Positions 7,964-14,169 of a stretch of 14,171 bases of DNA are shown piece by piece (within the stretch, counting starts at the first letter, position 1; every line of letters begins with the position of its first letter). The translations under genes and the position numbers were made by a program. The DNA is taken from the NCBI GenBank assembly GCA_003556835.1, contig PWQG01000192.1, positions 1 through 14,171 on the forward strand. Reading direction: 5' to 3'. Under the pieces are notes generated by a model, which saw only the letters and a program-made list of their open reading frames with translations, searched no databases and was not told the origin of the DNA. This stretch comes from Gammaproteobacteria bacterium (GTDB lineage: Bacteria > Pseudomonadota > Gammaproteobacteria > Pseudomonadales > Pseudohongiellaceae).

Positions 7964-8772
7964 CAGTTGAAACAGTGCTCCGGTGCCGGGAACTGACCTG
8001 TCCTGACCGCATCGACATAGGCCCGAATGGCCTCCGGAATGGATCCGGTTTCAGCGAGGAAATTCTTTACGAACTTGGGGGAGATCGGGGAAATCCCCAG
8101 CAGGTCATGCAGAACCAGCACCTGACCGGTGGTGTCCGGACCCGCGCCAATGCCGATCACCGGGATTTCCAGTGCCTCGGTTATGCGACGACCCAGATCC
8201 GCAGGTACGCACTCCAGCAGCAGGATGTTGGCTCCCGCTTCCTGCAGCAACCTGGCTTCATCCAGCATGTTTTTCGCCTGTCTGTCGTCGCGGCCCTGCA
8301 CCAGGTAACCGCCAATACGATTGATGGATTGCGGCGTCAAGCCCATGTGCACACAGACCGGAATGCCGCGTTCGGCCAGCAAACGGGTGGAGCTGGCCAA
8401 CCAGGCGCCGCCTTCGAGCTTGACCATTTCCGCGCCGGCGCGCATCAGGGCGGCGGCGTTTTCCAAGGTTTCCTTTTCCGAGGAGTAACTCATGAACGGC
8501 ATATCGGCCATGAGGAATGCGGTCCGGTTGCCCCGTTTCACGCATTCCACGTGATAGACCATGTCATCCATGGTCACCGGCAAAGTGTTATCGTGGCCCT
8601 GCAGGACCATGCCCAGTGAATCACCGACGAGGATGACCTCGACCCCGGCGTCATCCAGCAGCCCCGCAAAACAGGCGTCATATGCAGTCAGGCAGGCAAA
8701 GCGTTCGCCTTTTTCGCGAATACGCTTGAGTGTGCTCAGCGTGATGGCCTTGCGGGTGTTCTGTGTGCTCAT
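7963..8772 (-). CDS. panB: 3-methyl-2-oxobutanoate hydroxymethyltransferase PanB
   Basis: PanB transfers a hydroxymethyl group from 5,10-methylene-tetrahydrofolate to alpha-ketoisovalerate, making ketopantoate, the first committed step of pantothenate synthesis. With ATG 8772 the protein has 269 residues; an in-frame GTG at 8784 would add four. Family motifs include FACLTAYD, VGDSLGMVLQGHDNTLPVT with metal ligand Asp51, MADMPF with Asp90, and KLEGG with Lys118 and Glu120. The ribosome site is weak, and the gene starts 12 bases after the kinase stop, so coupling to upstream translation is likely. Its stop overlaps the panC start (TGATG). It precedes panC here. Confidence 0.96.
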   Translation of the reverse strand: MSTQNTRKAITLSTLKRIREKGERFACLTAYDACFAGLLDDAGVEVILVGDSLGMVLQGHDNTLPVTMDDMVYHVECVKRGNRTAFLMADMPFMSYSSEKETLENAAALMRAGAEMVKLEGGAWLASSTRLLAERGIPVCVHMGLTPQSINRIGGYLVQGRDDRQAKNMLDEARLLQEAGANILLLECVPADLGRRITEALEIPVIGIGAGPDTTGQVLVLHDLLGISPISPKFVKNFLAETGSIPEAIRAYVDAVRTGQFPAPEHCFN

Positions 8773-8784
8773 TGTGTCATGCAC

Positions 8785-9474
8785 TCATATCAGTCGTGGG
8801 CCGGGATTGAAATAATGCGTGCCCTGGGGTGCGGACAGGATCTGTTCCAGCAACTGCCGGTAGTCGTCCTCATTGTTCACCAGGTCGATATCGGCGCTGT
8901 TGACGATCAATAGCGGGGATTGCTCGTAATAGTGAAAAAACTCGGTATAGGCAGCGTTGAGCCGCTCCAGGTAATCGGCCTCGATCTGTTGCTCCGCAGC
9001 GATTCCCCGCTTTCGTATCCGATTTAACAACACCGGCGTGGGTGCCTGCAAGTAGATCACCAGATCCGGGCGCGGTGTGTCCAGAGTCAGGTGTGCATAG
9101 ACCTGTTCATACAGGCGGAATTCATCCACGTCCAGGTTCTGGCGGGCAAACAGGTGGTCCTTCTCGATAAGGAAGTCGGTCACCCGGACCGGTCGGAACA
9201 GGTCGTCCTGTCGCAGTTCGCTGATCTGGCGGGAACGCTGGAACAGGAAAAACAGCTGTGTGGCCAGGGCATGCTGGCGCGGATTGCTGTAAAAGCGCTC
9301 CAGGAATGGATTCTCTTCCGGTTTTTCCAGCAGGATATCGTAATTGAAGCTGTCGGCCAGGCGGCGGGCCAGACTGGTCTTGCCCACCCCTATGGGGCCT
9401 TCCACTGCGATCAGGTGGGGCGGTGAGGGTGCATCCGGGACACTTCGCTCGCTATTGTCCATGGCCTCAGTCAT
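8785..9474 (-). CDS. Deoxynucleoside (dAdo/dGuo/dCyd-type) kinase
   Basis: This protein of 229 residues, if read from ATG 9474, resembles the bacterial deoxynucleoside kinase family, which phosphorylates salvaged deoxynucleosides in the cytoplasm. It has the Walker A loop GPIGVGKTS (26-34), the likely catalytic Glu50 in LLEKPEENPFLERFY, a conserved QLFFLFQR helix (73-80), and an arginine-rich lid (RIRKRG, 152-157). An upstream in-frame extension to 9696 reads through pcnB coding sequence and is rejected. An alternative ATG at 9462 is possible. The start overlaps the end of pcnB by 8 bases. In related gammaproteobacteria folK usually sits between pcnB and the pan genes; here only this kinase is present. 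Substrate preference (dA, dG or dC) cannot be read from sequence. Confidence 0.88.
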   Translation of the reverse strand: MTEAMDNSERSVPDAPSPPHLIAVEGPIGVGKTSLARRLADSFNYDILLEKPEENPFLERFYSNPRQHALATQLFFLFQRSRQISELRQDDLFRPVRVTDFLIEKDHLFARQNLDVDEFRLYEQVYAHLTLDTPRPDLVIYLQAPTPVLLNRIRKRGIAAEQQIEADYLERLNAAYTEFFHYYEQSPLLIVNSADIDLVNNEDDYRQLLEQILSAPQGTHYFNPGPRLI

Positions 9475-10936
9475 CACTGCTATCCGAGGGTTTTCGGCGT
9501 TTTTTCTTGCGTTTGCGGCGAGGTTTTTTTGCTGGCGCAAGTGCCTGCAGCATCGTTTCCTGCCCCGCATGGTCGGTGTTCTGGAAATCCGTCCACCATT
9601 GTCCCAATCCACCGAGGTCCTCGCCTGCCTCTTCCCGCAGTAACAGGAAATCATAGGCCGCGCGGAAACGTGTATGGGCGATGGCATATTCCACACGGCG
9701 CCGGGTGTTGGCCTGGAGGCGCCATTGCAGGTCCCAGATCTCGCGCATCATGCTGGTGAAACGGCGAGGAATGGCGGTCTGCTCCAGCTGTCGGCTGACG
9801 ACCGTATTGGCGGCCTCGTGAAACACCGGTTGTGTTGGGCGCCCCTGCACTCCAAGTGCCTCAAGTTCCCGCAGTAGCGGGGGCCAAAGCAGTGCAGCAT
9901 AGAAAAAGGCCGGGGTGATGGACTTGCCCTGTTGCAGGCGACGATCGGTGTTGCGCATGGCCAGCCTCACCAGGCGGCTGGCGGGGTCATCCCGGCCCCT
10001 GATGGCTTCCAGCGTGGTGCCGAACAGGTATTCTCCGGTGCGGTATTGACAGAGTAGTTCGAACGTCTGCTCGGCGCGGCCATTGGCCAGCAGTTTCAGG
10101 GTTTCATCGAACAGACGAGCAGGGGACACCGACTCCAACAGATCGGCCAGGTCATCCAGGGGCTGGCGGGTGTGCTCTTCGATATCGAAGTCCAGTTTGG
10201 CGGAAAACCGGATGGCCCGCAGCAATCGGACCGGGTCCTCACGGTAGCGCGTTTCCGGATCACCGATGATGCGTATCTGCTTTTGTTCGAGGTCGCGACG
10301 TCCGTTGGCAAAGTCCAGTACGACAAATCCACGGGTGGTGTAATACAGGGCATTGATCGTGAAATCACGTCGCAAGGCGTCTTCATTGATGCCGCCGTAC
10401 ACATTGTCGCGCAGGATCATGCCACTTTCCGAGCGGGCCGAATCCAGGTCACGGATGCTGCGGCCGCCGGTGGCCTGGCCCGCTTCGGGCTGGTGATGGG
10501 CGCGGAATGTGGTCACTTCGATGATTTCACGTCCAAAACGGATATGGACGATTTTGAAGCGGCGACCGATGATGCGGCTGTTACGGAACAGATCCCGTAC
10601 CTCTTCGGGCGTGGCATCGGTCGAGACGTCGAAATCCTTGGGGTCGCCACCGAGCAGCAGGTCACGTACTCCACCACCAACGAGAAAGGACTGGAAACCG
10701 GCATCGTTCAGGCGGTACAGGACTTTCAGGGCATTGGGAGAGATCTGCCGTCGGGAGATGCCATGCTCGGCCCGGGGAACAACACTGACCTCCGGGTCAA
10801 TATCGAGCGCCAGCAGGTCATCCGGGATAGGGGGGCCGTCGGTCCTGATATCTGCTGCCGTCACCTTTTCAGCACGGGAAGCTTTGCCATTACTGGTTAC
10901 CCTGGCAAACAGGGCCTTGGTCAATTTTTTCAACAT
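9467..10936 (-). CDS. pcnB: Poly(A) polymerase I PcnB
   Basis: PcnB adds 3' poly(A) tails to RNA and so promotes its decay by the degradosome. ATG 10936 gives 489 residues; a TTG at 10981 would add 15. The nucleotidyltransferase core shows FLVGGGVRDLLLGG (84-97) and the metal-binding DFD (Asp101 and Asp103) in PKDFDVSTDA. RRDFTINALYY (189-199), with the DNVYGGINEDA segment before it, and YREDPVRLLRAIRFSAKLDFDIE (starting at 231) separate PcnB from CCA-adding enzymes as far as can be judged by eye. The C-terminus is a very basic RNA-binding tail (KKPRRKRKKKRRKP). No strong ribosome site precedes the ATG, which fits the poor start signals known for E. coli pcnB. It follows the CrcZ-like RNA gene as in Pseudomonas and heads the kinase-pan-acs-thiolase run. 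Confidence 0.95.
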   Translation of the reverse strand: MLKKLTKALFARVTSNGKASRAEKVTAADIRTDGPPIPDDLLALDIDPEVSVVPRAEHGISRRQISPNALKVLYRLNDAGFQSFLVGGGVRDLLLGGDPKDFDVSTDATPEEVRDLFRNSRIIGRRFKIVHIRFGREIIEVTTFRAHHQPEAGQATGGRSIRDLDSARSESGMILRDNVYGGINEDALRRDFTINALYYTTRGFVVLDFANGRRDLEQKQIRIIGDPETRYREDPVRLLRAIRFSAKLDFDIEEHTRQPLDDLADLLESVSPARLFDETLKLLANGRAEQTFELLCQYRTGEYLFGTTLEAIRGRDDPASRLVRLAMRNTDRRLQQGKSITPAFFYAALLWPPLLRELEALGVQGRPTQPVFHEAANTVVSRQLEQTAIPRRFTSMMREIWDLQWRLQANTRRRVEYAIAHTRFRAAYDFLLLREEAGEDLGGLGQWWTDFQNTDHAGQETMLQALAPAKKPRRKRKKKRRKPSDSSDD

Positions 10937-11007
10937 GAAGCAGTCAATGTCCGTATCCTTGATCCGATATGCAGGAAACAACGTTTCGCCGCAGAAATCA
11001 AGGCAGA

Positions 11008-11013
11008 ATCATA
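11008..11013 (-). promoter_or_regulatory. Possible -10 element of a pcnB promoter
   Basis: On the minus strand TATGAT (5 of 6 bases of the -10 consensus) lies 71 bases before the pcnB ATG, downstream of the CrcZ-like RNA. No good -35 is visible 16-18 bases upstream. It could start a separate pcnB transcript, but read-through from the sigma-54 promoter is also possible. Confidence 0.25.
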
Positions 11014-11050
11014 CACTGAAGTCGAGGGAATTAGCAGAGGGAAATGCTCT

Positions 11051-11070
11051 GGGGGGCAATGGCACCCCCC
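11051..11070 (-). other. G6/C6 hairpin at the probable 3' end of the CrcZ-like RNA
   Basis: On the minus strand GGGGGG and CCCCCC enclose an 8-base loop, a very stable 6-bp stem. It is followed by AGAGCATTTC and not by a T-run, so it is not a classical terminator. It could act as a processing or exonuclease barrier that defines the RNA 3' end, or as a weak terminator. A small stem, CAGAG/CTCTG, follows directly. Confidence 0.45.
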
Positions 11071-11089
11071 CGCAAGGAAGGTAATCAAG

Positions 11090-11110
11090 TTTTTATTATT
11101 TTTGTTTTTC
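11090..11110 (-). repeat. Distal A-rich ARN-type block
   Basis: On the minus strand this is GAAAAACAAAAATAATAAAA plus one further base, containing overlapping AAnAAnAA matches. It follows the GATGCC hairpin by 2 bases and forms the last A-rich block of the CrcZ-like RNA. Such triplets are the known target of the distal face of Hfq. Confidence 0.6.
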
Positions 11111-11112
11111 AC

Positions 11113-11129
11113 GATGCCTATCCGGCATC
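11113..11129 (-). other. Hairpin with GGA loop inside the CrcZ-like RNA
   Basis: On the minus strand GATGCC and GGCATC form a perfect 6-bp stem around the loop GGATA. A GGA in a hairpin loop is the classical contact of CsrA/RsmA proteins. The hairpin also separates two A-rich regions and may simply keep them single-stranded. Confidence 0.5.
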
Positions 11130-11192
11130 AGCAAACAGTTTTTCCAGACGGGTATCAATGCTGTACCACCAAAAAAATCTGAACTCCTGTCA

Positions 11193-11289
11193 TTTATTAT
11201 TATTATATTCAGTAATCAGCAAGCCTGTTGTTTTTGTTGTGGCCTGGTTTTTGGTTTTTCTTATTGCTTTTATGGTTATTTTTATTGTT
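11193..11289 (-). repeat. Cluster of four A-rich AAnAAnAA motifs
   Basis: On the minus strand four blocks follow each other: AACAATAAAAATAA (11276-11289), AATAAGAAAAA (11255-11265), AACAAAAACAACA (11226-11238) and AATAATAATAAA (11193-11204). Each contains at least one AAnAAnAA, the CA-motif/ARN pattern bound by Hfq in complex with Crc. The spacing between blocks is irregular (about 10-22 bases), so this is not a tandem repeat made by slippage. Confidence 0.65.
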
Positions 11290-11303
11290 GTGCCCTGATA
11301 CAA

Positions 11304-11319
11304 AGCACGGACCGTGCCA
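11304..11319 (-). promoter_or_regulatory. Sigma-54 (-24/-12) promoter of the CrcZ-like RNA
   Basis: The minus strand reads TGGCACGGTCCGTGCT. Against the sigma-54 consensus TGGCACG-N4-TTGCW only the first T of the -12 box differs, and the GG and GC dinucleotides are separated by exactly 10 bases. It lies 135 bases after the cbrB stop, and CbrB itself is a sigma-54 activator with a GAFTGA loop. The predicted transcript start is near 11293. Confidence 0.85.
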
Positions 11320-11370
11320 TATTTGTAATGATGCAGAAAAACAACGACTTACTGAATGTTAGCCAATGAA

Positions 11371-11386
11371 TGATTCGATGGAATCA
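11371..11386. promoter_or_regulatory. Palindrome TGATTC-N4-GAATCA between enhancer and promoter
   Basis: TGATTC and GAATCA form a perfect 6-bp inverted repeat with a 4-base spacer, lying between the predicted CbrB sites and the sigma-54 promoter. It could be a binding site for a second regulator or a weak hairpin in the cbrB 3' UTR. No T-run follows on the minus strand. Confidence 0.35.
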
Positions 11387-11391
11387 GGTGG

Positions 11392-11442
11392 AGTGTTACC
11401 GATAAACCCTGATTGGGTGTGTAGATGGGTAGCAGTAACACT
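11392..11442. promoter_or_regulatory. Candidate CbrB upstream activating sequence (AGTGTTAC-N35-GTAACACT)
   Basis: Two perfect 8-bp inverted half-sites, AGTGTTAC at 11392-11399 and GTAACACT at 11435-11442, flank 35 bases. They lie about 100 and 145 bases upstream of the predicted RNA start, the normal range for enhancer sites of sigma-54 activators. From memory, Pseudomonas CbrB sites use TGTTAC/GTAACA half-sites; both are contained here. Confidence 0.65.
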
Positions 11443-11453
11443 TCTGGCTGTGC

Positions 11454-12863
11454 TCAGGCGCGCTTCTTTTTGCGCGGCAGACCGAAGCGTTGACGACGCT
11501 CCCAGAGGCATTTGCGGCTGATACCCAGCTTTTTCGCCAGCTGGGTTTCGTTCATCTGGTCTTGGTGTTCCAGCACGAACTTCTGGAAATAGTCTTCCAG
11601 AGAAAGCTCTTCCGTGGCTTCATTGTCCTGCCTGATGCCGCCTTCGCCGCTGAGTTCCGCGGAAACTCCTTTTTGCTGGCTGTCCAGGGCCAGAAGGTCG
11701 GCTTCAATGGTTTCACTTTCGGTGAGCACGACGGCGCGTTCGATGGCGTTTTCCAGCTCCCGCACATTGCCCGGCCAGGTATGCGAGGTAATGGCCTGGG
11801 TGGCTTCGTTGGAGAAGCTGAGCTGAGGAGACTTCAGGCGCCTGCAGGTGCGTTCCAGGATGGCATCGGCCAGTTGCATGATGTCATTGCCCCGTTCCCG
11901 CAGGGGTGGGATCAGCAGGGTCATGACGTTGATGCGGTAGTAGAGATCTTCGCGGAACTCGCCATCCAGCACCAGTTGCTTGAGATCCCGGTGTGTGGCC
12001 GCAAGCAGCCGCACGTCCACCTTGCGTGACTGGACCGAGCCGACCTTGCGGATTTCGTTCTCTTGCAGTACGCGCAGCAGTCGGGCCTGCGCTTCCAGTG
12101 GCAGTTCGCCGATTTCGTCCAGGAACAGGGTGCTGTCGTTGGCCGCTTCCACCAGGCCTGTGCGGGTGTTGCTTGCGCCGGTGAAAGCGCCTTTCTCATG
12201 GCCAAACAGCTCGGATTCGATCAGGTTTTCCGGAATGGCCGCGCAGTTCACCGAGATCATTTCCTTGTCATGGCGGTCGCTCAATCGATGGATGGCCTGG
12301 GCTACCAGTTCCTTGCCGGTGCCGGATTCGCCATTGATAAGGACCGTAGAGCTGGTCTGGGCCACTTTACGGATGCGGCGGAACAGTTCCTGCATCTGTG
12401 GGCAGCTGCCGACCATTCCGGGGATGGCGTCATCAGGGTTGTCCGGCCTTTGCCTCGCGATTTTTGGCTCATTACCGGTTGGCGCAGGGCTCGGCTCCGG
12501 CTTTTTCCGGTGCTCGTCAATGACCCGGGCTACCGTCTGCAGCATTTCCTGGTGCTCGAAAGGCTTGGGAATGTAGTCAATCGCGCCCATTTTCATGGAG
12601 TCGACTGCAGAGCGCAGGCTGGAGTAACTGGTCATGATCAATACGGGCGTGTCGGTTTGACCGATCAGGTCTGTGCCAGGGGCTCCCGGCAGGCGAAGAT
12701 CGCTGATGACGATGTCGAAGGCCCCGTTCTGCAACAGGTCCAGGGCTTCCCGCACGGATCCCGCTTCGCTGACCTCGTACTGGTGCCGCTCCAGCAGGCG
12801 TCGTAACGCTTTACGGATGATCTCTTCGTCTTCAACGACGAGGACTCTGTCAGAAACTGTCAT
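11454..12863 (-). CDS. cbrB: Sigma-54-dependent response regulator CbrB
   Basis: CbrB is the NtrC-type regulator that, once phosphorylated by CbrA, activates sigma-54 promoters for carbon and nitrogen use, above all crcZ. ATG 12863 gives 469 residues, close to the Pseudomonas length; a start at 12962 would only copy cbrA sequence in another frame. The receiver domain (about 1-120) has the acidic pocket EDEE, phosphoacceptor Asp55 in SDLRLPG, and Lys100. The AAA+ domain has GESGTGKE (178-185), the sigma-54 contact loop GAFTGA (225-230) and Walker B LFLDEIGE (246-253). The Fis-type helix-turn-helix ends in LAKKLGISRKCLWERRQRFG. The segments LRSAVDSMKMGAIDYI and SLEDYFQKFVLEHQD are, as I recall it, close to Pseudomonas CbrB. 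The start lies 76 bases after cbrA. Confidence 0.93.
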   Translation of the reverse strand: MTVSDRVLVVEDEEIIRKALRRLLERHQYEVSEAGSVREALDLLQNGAFDIVISDLRLPGAPGTDLIGQTDTPVLIMTSYSSLRSAVDSMKMGAIDYIPKPFEHQEMLQTVARVIDEHRKKPEPSPAPTGNEPKIARQRPDNPDDAIPGMVGSCPQMQELFRRIRKVAQTSSTVLINGESGTGKELVAQAIHRLSDRHDKEMISVNCAAIPENLIESELFGHEKGAFTGASNTRTGLVEAANDSTLFLDEIGELPLEAQARLLRVLQENEIRKVGSVQSRKVDVRLLAATHRDLKQLVLDGEFREDLYYRINVMTLLIPPLRERGNDIMQLADAILERTCRRLKSPQLSFSNEATQAITSHTWPGNVRELENAIERAVVLTESETIEADLLALDSQQKGVSAELSGEGGIRQDNEATEELSLEDYFQKFVLEHQDQMNETQLAKKLGISRKCLWERRQRFGLPRKKKRA

Positions 12864-12939
12864 CGCTTCACTCAAGAAAATCTGTCCCGTTCGTGAGCGG
12901 TACAGGCGATCGGTATCATGGTCCGTCCCCGTCGCCAGC

Positions 12940-14169
12940 TCACTGAAGTGAACTCTCATCATAACAGGGAAAGCTCAGGATTACTTTTGTCCCGGGGTTT
13001 TCCGCCCCGCTCACAGCATCCATTATATCAATATGTCCATCCAGATTCTCAATAATGCTGTAGACCAGCGAAAGGCCCAGCCCCGTGCCTTCTCCGGGCT
13101 CCTTGGTGGTGAAAAACGGCTCGAAAATACGATCCTTGATGCTTTCGGGAATACCGCTGCCCTGATCGGTGATGCTGATCTCCACGCGGGCTCCAGCGCG
13201 CTCGCAGCCAATACGGATCCGGCTGCCATCCAGGCTCGCATCGCGGGCGTTGTTGAGCAGGTTGACCAGAACCTGGAGCAGTGCCTGTGAGTCGCCCAGT
13301 ATACGGTGGTCACCTTCGCATAGGGCCTCGAACCGCACATCGGGCTCTTTTTTGCTCAGTGACACCAGGGTGAGGGCCTCGCTGACACATTCGCGGATCA
13401 TCACGGGTTCATGGATGCGTTCGGTTCGGTGGCTGCCACTGTGGGCGAAATTGACCAGTGACTGGACGATCCGGGAGGTGCGGTCCGTCTGTTCAATGAT
13501 CTGCCTGGCCATGAGACGCAGTTCCTCATGCTCGGCTTCATCGCGGATGTTCTGGGCGAGACAGGCGATGCCGGTGATCGGATTGCCAATTTCATGCGCC
13601 ACGCCGGCGGCCAATCGACCAATGGAGGCCAGCCGCTCGCTGTGGGCCAGCTCCTCTTCCAGGAGTTCGGTATCGGTGAGGTCCTCAAGCAGGATGATGG
13701 TGCCGTCCTGCGCCATCTGGCTGATGTTGTCCTGGTCGATGCTCGATTTTTGCAGACTGAATACCCGTCGGTTTCCTTCCAGTTGGACCGAAGTCTTGTG
13801 CTCATGCATCCGATCACTGTCGAGAAAGTCGCGGATCAACCGGCTCCACGGGGGCTCCAGCTGTTCAAGCGTCAATCCGGCAGCACGGGATTGACCGATG
13901 CCGGTCATCTGTTCCATCGCCCGGTTCCACATCACGATCTTCTGCTCTCCACCGAGGCTGCAGACACCAATCGGCAGATCCATGAGGATCTGGCGATGAT
14001 AACGTCGCAGATGATCAAGATCGGCTGCCATACCCGAAAGGTTGCTGCGGTAGGCTTCAATCCGGCTTTCGATGGCAGCGACATCCGTGGTGTTGCTGTC
14101 CTGTTCTGCCTGATGGGGAATGAAGCGTGTCACCAGGTCGTGGGCAATGGCCGGACCCAGTAGGCCGGA
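12940..14169 (-). CDS. cbrA: CbrA-type sensor histidine kinase, C-terminal part (5' end outside window)
   Basis: This is the sensor partner of CbrB. The visible part has a helical linker, a PAS domain (about nt 13660-13990), a HisKA dimerisation domain with phosphoacceptor His in VAHEIGNP (codon 13594-13596), and a HATPase domain with N box NLLNNARDA, DQGSGIPE and GEGTGLGL. A GTG at 14133 could start a 397-residue soluble kinase. However, the frame stays open to the window edge, and the twelve residues before it (SGLLGPAIAHDL) read like the end of a membrane transporter domain. Pseudomonas CbrA carries an N-terminal SLC5 sodium-solute symporter module, so the gene very probably continues beyond the window as full CbrA. 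The signal sensed is unknown. Confidence 0.88.
   Translation of the reverse strand, partial: SGLLGPAIAHDLVTRFIPHQAEQDSNTTDVAAIESRIEAYRSNLSGMAADLDHLRRYHRQILMDLPIGVCSLGGEQKIVMWNRAMEQMTGIGQSRAAGLTLEQLEPPWSRLIRDFLDSDRMHEHKTSVQLEGNRRVFSLQKSSIDQDNISQMAQDGTIILLEDLTDTELLEEELAHSERLASIGRLAAGVAHEIGNPITGIACLAQNIRDEAEHEELRLMARQIIEQTDRTSRIVQSLVNFAHSGSHRTERIHEPVMIRECVSEALTLVSLSKKEPDVRFEALCEGDHRILGDSQALLQVLVNLLNNARDASLDGSRIRIGCERAGARVEISITDQGSGIPESIKDRIFEPFFTTKEPGEGTGLGLSLVYSIIENLDGHIDIMDAVSGAENPGTKVILSFPCYDESSLQ

Larger units (their letters stand above)
11051..11293 (-). ncRNA. crcZ: CrcZ-like A-rich regulatory small RNA
   Basis: This is a predicted non-coding RNA of about 240 nt in the cbrB-pcnB gap, the exact place and orientation of CrcZ in Pseudomonas. 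CrcZ binds Hfq (with Crc) through A-rich motifs and relieves translational repression of catabolic genes when preferred carbon is gone. The start at about 11293 is set by the sigma-54 promoter (-12 C at 11305). The RNA opens with GCACAACAATAAAAATAACC and holds five A-rich blocks fitting AAnAAnAA: near 11276-11289, 11255-11265, 11226-11238, 11193-11204 and 11090-11103. Small hairpins lie between and after them, including one with a GGATA loop. The whole stretch is far more AT-rich than its surroundings and has no credible minus-strand ORF. The 3' end is uncertain. It is shorter than Pseudomonas CrcZ (about 400 nt). The function is inferred from location, promoter and motif content. Confidence 0.72.

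Noticed and set aside
8785..9696. Long N-terminal extension of the kinase
   Set aside because: The extra 74 residues are pcnB coding sequence in another frame and are not kinase-like; ATG 9474 fits family length.
11044..11298. Plus-strand 84-residue ORF with a hydrophobic C-terminus
   Set aside because: Its hydrophobic residues come from T-rich codons that are the complement of the A-rich sRNA blocks. It has no ribosome site and reads against the sigma-54 promoter.
12864..12962. Upstream start for cbrB
   Set aside because: It would overlap the cbrA end, has no ribosome site, and adds 33 residues before a receiver domain that already begins normally at ATG 12863.
12940..14133. Complete soluble 397-residue kinase starting at GTG 14133
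   Set aside because: The frame is open to the window edge, with transporter-like residues just upstream, so a truncated view of a longer CbrA is more likely.
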